Of a stretch of DNA of 12,587 bases, positions 8,108-12,587 are shown piece after piece. The first letter of the stretch is position 1. Each line of letters starts with the position of its first letter. The stretch spans positions 46,914 through 59,500 of the forward strand of contig CAIIXF020000668.1 of NCBI GenBank assembly GCA_903813345.2, in the 5' to 3' direction. The DNA is from Owenia fusiformis. Lineage: Eukaryota; Annelida; Polychaeta; Sabellida; Oweniidae. A model generated the notes under the pieces. It worked only from the letters and a program-made list of their open reading frames with translations. It was not told the origin of the DNA and made no database searches. Both the position numbers and the translations under genes were made by a program.

Positions 8108-8112
8108 AATAG
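8108..8112 (+). repeat. Target site duplication AATAG (right)
   Basis: Directly abuts the right terminus and matches 7311-7315 exactly. Removing one copy and the element restores the context ...gtcAATAGgggacc.... Confidence 0.8.
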
Positions 8113-8176
8113 GGGACCATAAGTTTACACATTCCATGTGTACGTTCATCAAAATAGTGCGATCTTAACCTCCCTA
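8108..8176 (+). repeat. Possible second, degenerate TAGGGA-type MITE end pair
   Basis: With the 792-bp insertion removed, the junction reads TCAATAGGGGACCATAAG, resembling the left end of the element at 8363 (TCAATAGGGACTTTAAG). At 8163-8176 GATCTTAACCTCCC-TA resembles the right end of that element (GCTTAATCTCCC-TA). The two ends may bound a 60-70 bp internally deleted relative, or may be parts of different copies. This is an inference from short matches. Confidence 0.35.
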
Positions 8177-8362
8177 ATAACTAAAATTGTTGACTCAACC
8201 AATAGAATCATTCTATGTTTGTTCATATTTGTTCACATTAATATGGAAGAAGATCGGACATTTTGCTAAAAAGATGTTATTGTAAATCTTAGAAATAATG
8301 ATAAAGGTAGTATACACCACACACTCAATGGTATTGATTGTGGTTTTCAGAGACTCTCAATA

Positions 8363-8485
8363 GGGACTTTAAGCTTGCAATGTTTTTCACAACCTAAATG
8401 TGAATGGAAAATATTTAGCGATGCATTTGTATGGGCGATTGGTCATAGGTTGGCGATTCGATTTTATATGCAAGCTTAATCTCCC
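8363..8485 (+). mobile_element. Small TA-flanked MITE with GGGA...TTAAGCTTGCA termini
   Basis: The left terminus GGGACTTTAAGCTTGCA (8363-8379) pairs with TGCAAGCTTAATCTCCC (8469-8485) with two mismatches. Both ends are flanked by TA (8361-8362 and 8486-8487), the duplication made by Tc1/mariner-like elements. The 123-bp unit is far too short to encode transposase. TIR plus TA support a MITE; the superfamily assignment rests on the TA alone, since TA is common in AT-rich DNA. Confidence 0.65.
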
Positions 8486-8487
8486 TA

Positions 8488-9150
8488 ATGTTAACATTAA
8501 GGTAAGAGTGTATGTTACTCATAACATTTTCTTAGGATAACATTTCTTGAATTGATGAATATGCAAAAATTATTCTTAGCATATCATCCTTCATTTCATT
8601 ATTTGAATAATCAATCTGGAGATAAACTCAAATAAGGAAGTGTGTTATAACACATCATCATATATGTTCAATGTTTTTTCAGAAGCTGGATCAAAATATT
8701 TGTCTTACTAAAATTATTGGCAAAGGTATGATGTACTAAATTCTTGTACTGTATTTATGATTTTAATAGCACTGTACCTCGTGAATCATTACTGATAAAC
8801 AAGATACAGAAAACCTGTTCAAAGTAAATGCTATAATCATAGAAATTATCATAAAGAGAGGTATTTAGAATTTCTTAGCAACTTACACACACAGGTTTAA
8901 CTGCACTCAAACATTAAACAGTCAACTTGACAGGTATTCAGAATTTTTTGGGAAATGCTGCGGTTATGCTCCATTGATTAAACAGGGGATCAAACAGCAG
9001 GGGATCAAACAAGTCCAACCATTCATTTATGAAAACATTTTGAACTAACTTTATGGCACACTAATGACATCTTATATGAGGGTGCTGTACTAAAAGCATA
9101 GCCCCATTGGATCCCCTTATATTGGATTATCATAATCCTAATCCACGAAA
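8488..9150. other. No gene recognised
   Basis: AT-rich spacer with no credible coding frame or RNA gene. The only notable structure is the short tandem duplication at 8983-9010. Confidence 0.4.
8983..9010 (+). repeat. 15-bp tandem duplication
   Basis: CAGGGGATCAAAC occurs at 8983-8995 and 8998-9010 with a 15-bp period. It is a small local duplication. Confidence 0.8.
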
Positions 9151-9455
9151 TTCCTTATATATTTTAAGTGATGAAACATGTGTTCAAGTACAATGTAACT
9201 TTGCATGAAAATTGTAAAAAAAATGAGGGACGATGGTGAAAATGACGATTGTATTTTGAAAAAAGCGTGTTGATGGGTGGATTAAACATGGCTTATGAGA
9301 TAATCCAATTGATCTTGAAACCATTCTTTGAATTTTTCTTAAAGATTATACATTGGCCTTTCATATGCATTCATTTTTGTACAGCCAGAATCTACTAGAA
9401 AAAAATTATTTACTGTCAAAAATCTGTTGCGATACTTTCCCTCGCTCTTTTTGAA
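9151..9455 (-). repeat. Right arm of the ~310-bp inverted repeat
   Basis: This is the reverse complement partner of 1770-2080. Similarity runs from TTCCTTATAT at its inner edge to CTCGCTCTTTTTGAA at its outer edge. The two arms enclose about 7.1 kb with no credible transposase frame. Both arms are open for a short peptide in equivalent frames (containing LMGGLNM), but most codon differences between the arms in that stretch change the amino acid, so there is no sign that the peptide is conserved. Confidence 0.8.
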
Positions 9456-10121
9456 AATGATTTTTCGCCTGTGTTATTTCAATGGGAGAGGCTTTTGAAA
9501 AACAATTTTGACTTTATCAATTTTTATTTAAATAAAGTTAGCAAATTCAATTGCCTACCTAACTCATATTTTTGCAAGCACTCTGATGGATTGATATTCT
9601 GTCATATGACTTGCGGCAAACCTACCATTTCCCATTGGTTTACATGGGAATTTCGATTTTCAAAAATTCATCAAAATCATCAATTTTCAACTTATTTCAA
9701 AGACGAAATGAATGCATAAATTGATAAATATTACAACATTGAGAAACCTTCTTGTATTTCTGGTGGAACCATAAGTTTGAAGTACAACCATACCACATCA
9801 CAAGATTAATCTATCTTCCACAAATTAAATATGCCGAAAAGCCGTTCCAAGTAAGTATTTGTATTTTATTTTCAGAATTTAGGCTATTCGAAAAAGAATC
9901 GGATTTGATTCTGAATTTTAGATAACGATAATATTAACTCTACATCTACATCAATAATCTGCAAAATAAGCCCAGTAAAGCTGACATAAAGTTAAATAGT
10001 GATCGAATTGGAACAGTCTATAATCTTATTTAAATATCACATTTAGGTCAGGGTGCACTTTGATGGAATTCCAAGACCATGTGCTATTTTCAGATAAACA
10101 TAACTCATTCCACACATCATC
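9456..10121. other. No gene recognised; AT-rich
   Basis: An 82-codon frame at 9471-9719 starts at GTG rather than ATG, has no recognisable domain and extends directly from the inverted-repeat arm, so I do not call it. A short ATG reading MPKSRS at 9831-9850 is followed directly by a strong splice donor-like GTAAGT; it could be a first coding exon, but no partner exon is evident. Confidence 0.35.
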
Positions 10122-10123
10122 TA

Positions 10124-10568
10124 CAGGGTGCCCCGAAAGTATGCCCCCCCCCCAGGCAGACATACACCAATGTCCCCATAGTATGTGTCATATATCATTT
10201 TAAAGCTTGTCCAGAGTTACATTGATTTGCCAAGTATCATGGTTCAACTTACAAATTGGAAAAAGTTACACGCATTTCAAAATGCAGTGTTTTACCAAAA
10301 TTAAAGTTTAGTTTTACACAAAATTAATAGTCTGTGTATCTTTTTGGTCACATTCAGGTTAGCGGTGTTTCCAGGATACTGATCTTAACTTTAATTTTGG
10401 CCAAACACTAAGTTTTGAAATGCCTGTAACTTTTTCCAATTTGTAAGTTGAACGATGATACTTGGCAAATCAATGTAACTTTGGATAAGCCTTAAAATGA
10501 TACACGACACATACTATGGGAACATTGGTGTATGTCTGCCGAGGGGGGTATACTTTCGGGACACCCTG
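10124..10568 (+). mobile_element. Mariner-type foldback MITE with long palindromic arms
   Basis: The element is a near-complete palindrome. Left arm 10124-10310 and right arm 10386-10568 match in reverse complement around a loop of about 75 bp. The ends are CAGGGTGCCCCGAAAGTAT and, read inward from the right, CAGGGTGTCCCGAAAGTAT. Both ends abut TA (10122-10123 and 10569-10570), and CAGGGTG ends with a TA duplication are typical of Tc1/mariner-related elements. Inside the arms, CAGACATACACCAATGT and AAATTGGAAAAAGTTAC-type sequences pair well. A run of ten C at 10144-10153 corresponds to only six G on the other arm, so that tract has expanded. There is no transposase. If transcribed, the arms would form a long hairpin. 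Confidence 0.9.
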
Positions 10569-10570
10569 TA

Positions 10571-11525
10571 CATCCTTCATTCTTGCACAAGAGATGCGTT
10601 AGTGTACCTAGACTACTAATTGAGGGTTGATAATCCTTCTGAATGTTATAACTAGAACATTCAGTGGTTTACTTTTCAAAATTGCAATAAAAATCCAACA
10701 AGCATTGGCTCCCAAAATCGAAGTCGAAATTTTCTAACAAAAAAAGCGCCGAAATTATGTTATTTTTGAAATCATAACTGATTATAAATTCAAAATAAAC
10801 AGACAAAAGATTCAAACCAATATCTCGATCATTTCTTGTGAGTTTTTGAATTTTTTGTTACGAAATAAGACCAAAATTCATGATTCAAATGTTGAAGAAA
10901 ACAAAATGGCGGCTTTTGGAATTCTAATTTTGAAGCACTCCATCACCTTATATGGAACAGAATATCGATGTTGCACTCTGGAAGCCAATCCTCCTTGAAA
11001 TGCATTTATGTTTTGTTACATCTCATTTGTCATGGGGCTACCACAGGTGCATTCTGGGTAATAAGAGCGTTGTAGGCTAGGATAGCCTTTTGCCTGCACA
11101 AAAGATCTTTTATTTGCCTGCCAAAAAAATTCAAAGGGGGTAGCCATATTGCACATTATCGCCATTTGCCAGGATTATATCTAAAGTGCTCGACTAGCTA
11201 TAATGAATAGACCGTAGGTTTTCAAATTAGTGCTCTTTCCCAAATGGATTTGCCTACACACCCCTTAGACATCAAGGATGGAATGCACAAATAAAGCAAA
11301 ACTAACGCAATTATAGGCAAAAATCCCTAAAATGTCTAAATGATTTTTACGGAAGTTACAGAAAATTCCATCAAAATGACGTGTGCATGCATCACTGTAA
11401 GTTAAAACCAATCAAATTATTTTAATATTTCGCACACATGAATTAAAATTCAAAAAATAAATATACCACTTATCATTCACTTTGACCTTTGCGTTCAGAA
11501 TTCAGGAACTTTGTTTATGGATACT
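10571..11525. other. No gene recognised; contains an ATGGCGGC site
   Basis: I see no supported gene. AAAATGGCGGC at 10903-10913 matches the YY1 consensus and also starts a 30-codon frame (10906-10998) with no recognisable product. GTGCATTCTGGGTAA near 11047-11061 resembles part of a ZNF143-type motif but lacks the ACTACA half. The word TTTGCCTG/TTTGCCTAC recurs at about 11087, 11113 and 11250 without a clear period. Confidence 0.4.
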
Positions 11526-11552
11526 GTTGTCACGTATTTCGTCTTTTTGGTG

Positions 11553-11560
11553 TGACGTCA
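11553..11560. promoter_or_regulatory. CRE-like palindrome TGACGTCA (left)
   Basis: Perfect CREB/ATF consensus octamer in the left arm of the palindrome. AAATGGCGG (YY1-like, 11593-11601) and an E-box CACGTG (11603-11608) follow within 50 bp. Regulatory activity is not shown by sequence alone. Confidence 0.35.
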
Positions 11561-11752
11561 TATAGAAATATATTTGACATGATGGAATCACGAAATGGCG
11601 GACACGTGGCAGTTTTGAGCTAAAAATACTGCAGTTTCTTTTATGAAAACCATGGGTCGGATATTTACCAAGTATGCCGATTTGACTCGATCATGAGTAT
11701 ATCTATATATGTGCGAAGTTTGGGTGAAATTCATACTAAACATCGATGCCTA

Positions 11753-11795
11753 TAAGCACCCCCCGTTTTTGGCAAAATCGGGGGGGGGGCGCTTA
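11753..11795. repeat. Central C/G hairpin
   Basis: TAAGC with six C pairs with ten G and GCTTA through a stem that continues into TTTT/AAAA around TGGC. The unequal run lengths (6 C, 10 G) suggest slippage. Confidence 0.75.
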
Positions 11796-11960
11796 ACCGC
11801 TATCTAAATCATGTCAGAAAGATGTTAGACTTGGTATGTGCTTAGCATGAATGTTGATCTAGTCAAATCGAACGCTTCCGTGAAAATAAATCAATAAAGC
11901 ACGATAGAAGTCTCTCAAAATCAAGCATCTCAACATGTCTAAAGCTGGCTGGCCTAATTG

Positions 11961-11968
11961 TGACGTCA
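11961..11968. promoter_or_regulatory. CRE-like palindrome TGACGTCA (right)
   Basis: Second perfect CREB/ATF octamer, in the arm position equivalent to 11553-11560. Its retention in both otherwise diverged arms is notable. Confidence 0.35.
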
Positions 11969-12000
11969 CTAAAAGATAGAATCCATTCGGTGATCGCAAA

Positions 12001-12571
12001 TTATCAATTGTTTTTGGGGTTAGAATTGTAGTTCTGAGAAAGTCCCAATCTTTTGCCTGTAGTGCATGATTACCGTGGGGAAATAATCCACACCTCTTAC
12101 ACTTTAATACCTACTATAAATTCCTGAAAATTTGAGGTTTTCCTTTTTATTGCAATTATTTTTAACTTACTTCAGCCATCAAATTTTCTTCATCTATTGG
12201 TACTATGTGAGTCCCCCATCTAAAACCCATCACCATCTTGAAAAGAGTGCAATCTCTCGATGAAAAAGGAAGATGTATTCGTTCTGGAGAAGAACCCATG
12301 CCCCATATAACATGATTGGGAATTCAACTACATATTATTAAATGCATTTTTGCATATGAGTAAAATTCTGATTACTGTGACAAGGAATCACAAATTTAGG
12401 AAGTATAACTCTATCCTGACAAACAACTCCCAAATACGTTCCATCTCTGAGGTATGTGATTATGTGGCTTAAAACATCTCAGCGATGTTTGTTATTCAAC
12501 CAAGAGCCTATAGTCTACAGCGCAATAGTGAGATATGGTGAAAATAGTGGCAGGGTTTCCAATTTTTTGAC
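12001..12571. other. No gene recognised
   Basis: AT-rich sequence without a supported coding frame. A minor hairpin AAACATC-tcagc-GATGTTT lies at 12472-12490. A splice acceptor-like pyrimidine tract ends in CAG near 12176, but the frame after it is short and has no recognisable content. Confidence 0.4.
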
Positions 12572-12580
12572 CACCCTGTA
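12572..12580 (-). mobile_element. Possible right terminus of a mariner-like element
   Basis: CACCCTG followed by TA at the window edge matches the terminal heptamer and TA of the element at 10568. Read inward it continues GGTCAAAAAATTGG, which differs from that element. No matching left end is present in the window, so this may be a solo end or a chance match. Confidence 0.3.
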
Positions 12581-12587
12581 CCTGCAA

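Larger units (their letters stand above)
11526..12000. repeat. Degenerate long palindrome with central C/G hairpin and paired TGACGTCA sites
   Basis: The sequence is symmetric about position 11774. The centre is a hairpin: TAAGC(A)CCCCCC...TTTT, a short loop, then AAAATCGGGGGG...GCGCTTA (11753-11795). Further out, CGATTTGACTCGATCA (11678-11693) pairs with TGATCTAGTCAAATCG (11855-11870) with one mismatch. TTTTGAG near 11625 pairs with CTCAAAA near 11915. TGACGTCA at 11553-11560 matches TGACGTCA at 11961-11968. Sequence just beyond those sites (GTCACG...TCGTCTTTTTGG and its counterpart) still matches loosely. The arms are much diverged, as in an old foldback element. The termini and any target duplication are not visible. 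Confidence 0.6.

Noticed and set aside
9471-9719. Plus-strand frame of 82 codons
   Set aside because: It starts at GTG, runs out of the inverted-repeat arm, and has no recognisable domain or splice context.
12472-12490. Hairpin AAACATC / GATGTTT
   Set aside because: A 7-bp stem in AT-rich DNA is expected by chance and has no supporting context.
1-12587. tRNA, rRNA and CRISPR arrays
   Set aside because: No tRNA B-box-like GGTTCGA with a plausible cloverleaf, no rRNA-like sequence, and no regularly spaced identical repeats with unique spacers were seen.

Overview
The window looks like intergenic or intronic DNA from a marine invertebrate, probably an invertebrate deuterostome or a lophotrochozoan. 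I judge this from the strong AT richness, the lack of long intact reading frames, the many short foldback and MITE-like elements, and an endonuclease-type non-LTR retroelement relic of a kind common in such genomes. The species cannot be named from the sequence. No intact cellular gene is supported, and almost everything recognisable is mobile DNA or its debris.

Layout: (1) 1-1303 is a decayed non-LTR retrotransposon: the endonuclease/exonuclease/phosphatase (EEP) domain and the start of the following linker, spread over several frames, with no reverse transcriptase. (2) About 1304-1740 is a CpG-rich island full of short hairpins. (3) 1770-2080 and 9151-9455 are long inverted arms that enclose about 7.7 kb. 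(4) Inside them, 3252-4085 and 6295-7255 are two copies, in opposite orientation, of an internally palindromic element. (5) Between those, 4560-5240 is a degenerate tandem array whose unit carries two or three nuclear-receptor half-sites, recurrently spaced as AGGTCA-n5-AGGTCA (DR5). (6) 6115-6153 is a (GTATT)n microsatellite. (7) 7316-8107 is a clean 792-bp DNA transposon-like element with 29-bp terminal inverted repeats that begin with a CACAGTG heptamer, and a perfect 5-bp target duplication (AATAG). That combination is typical of the Transib/ProtoRAG group. It contains a possible two-exon reading frame and an opposing frame. (8) 8363-8485 is a small TA-flanked MITE. (9) 10124-10568 is a mariner-type foldback MITE flanked by TA. 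(10) About 11526-12000 is a degenerate long palindrome with a strong central C/G hairpin and a TGACGTCA site in each arm. (11) A mariner-like terminus lies at the right edge.

The most interesting points are the heptamer-ended element with its 5-bp duplication, the DR5 minisatellite, and the near-concentric nesting of two inverted-repeat pairs around that minisatellite. There is no operon or pathway here; the relationships are those of nested insertions. All similarity judgements were made by eye without alignment or database search.
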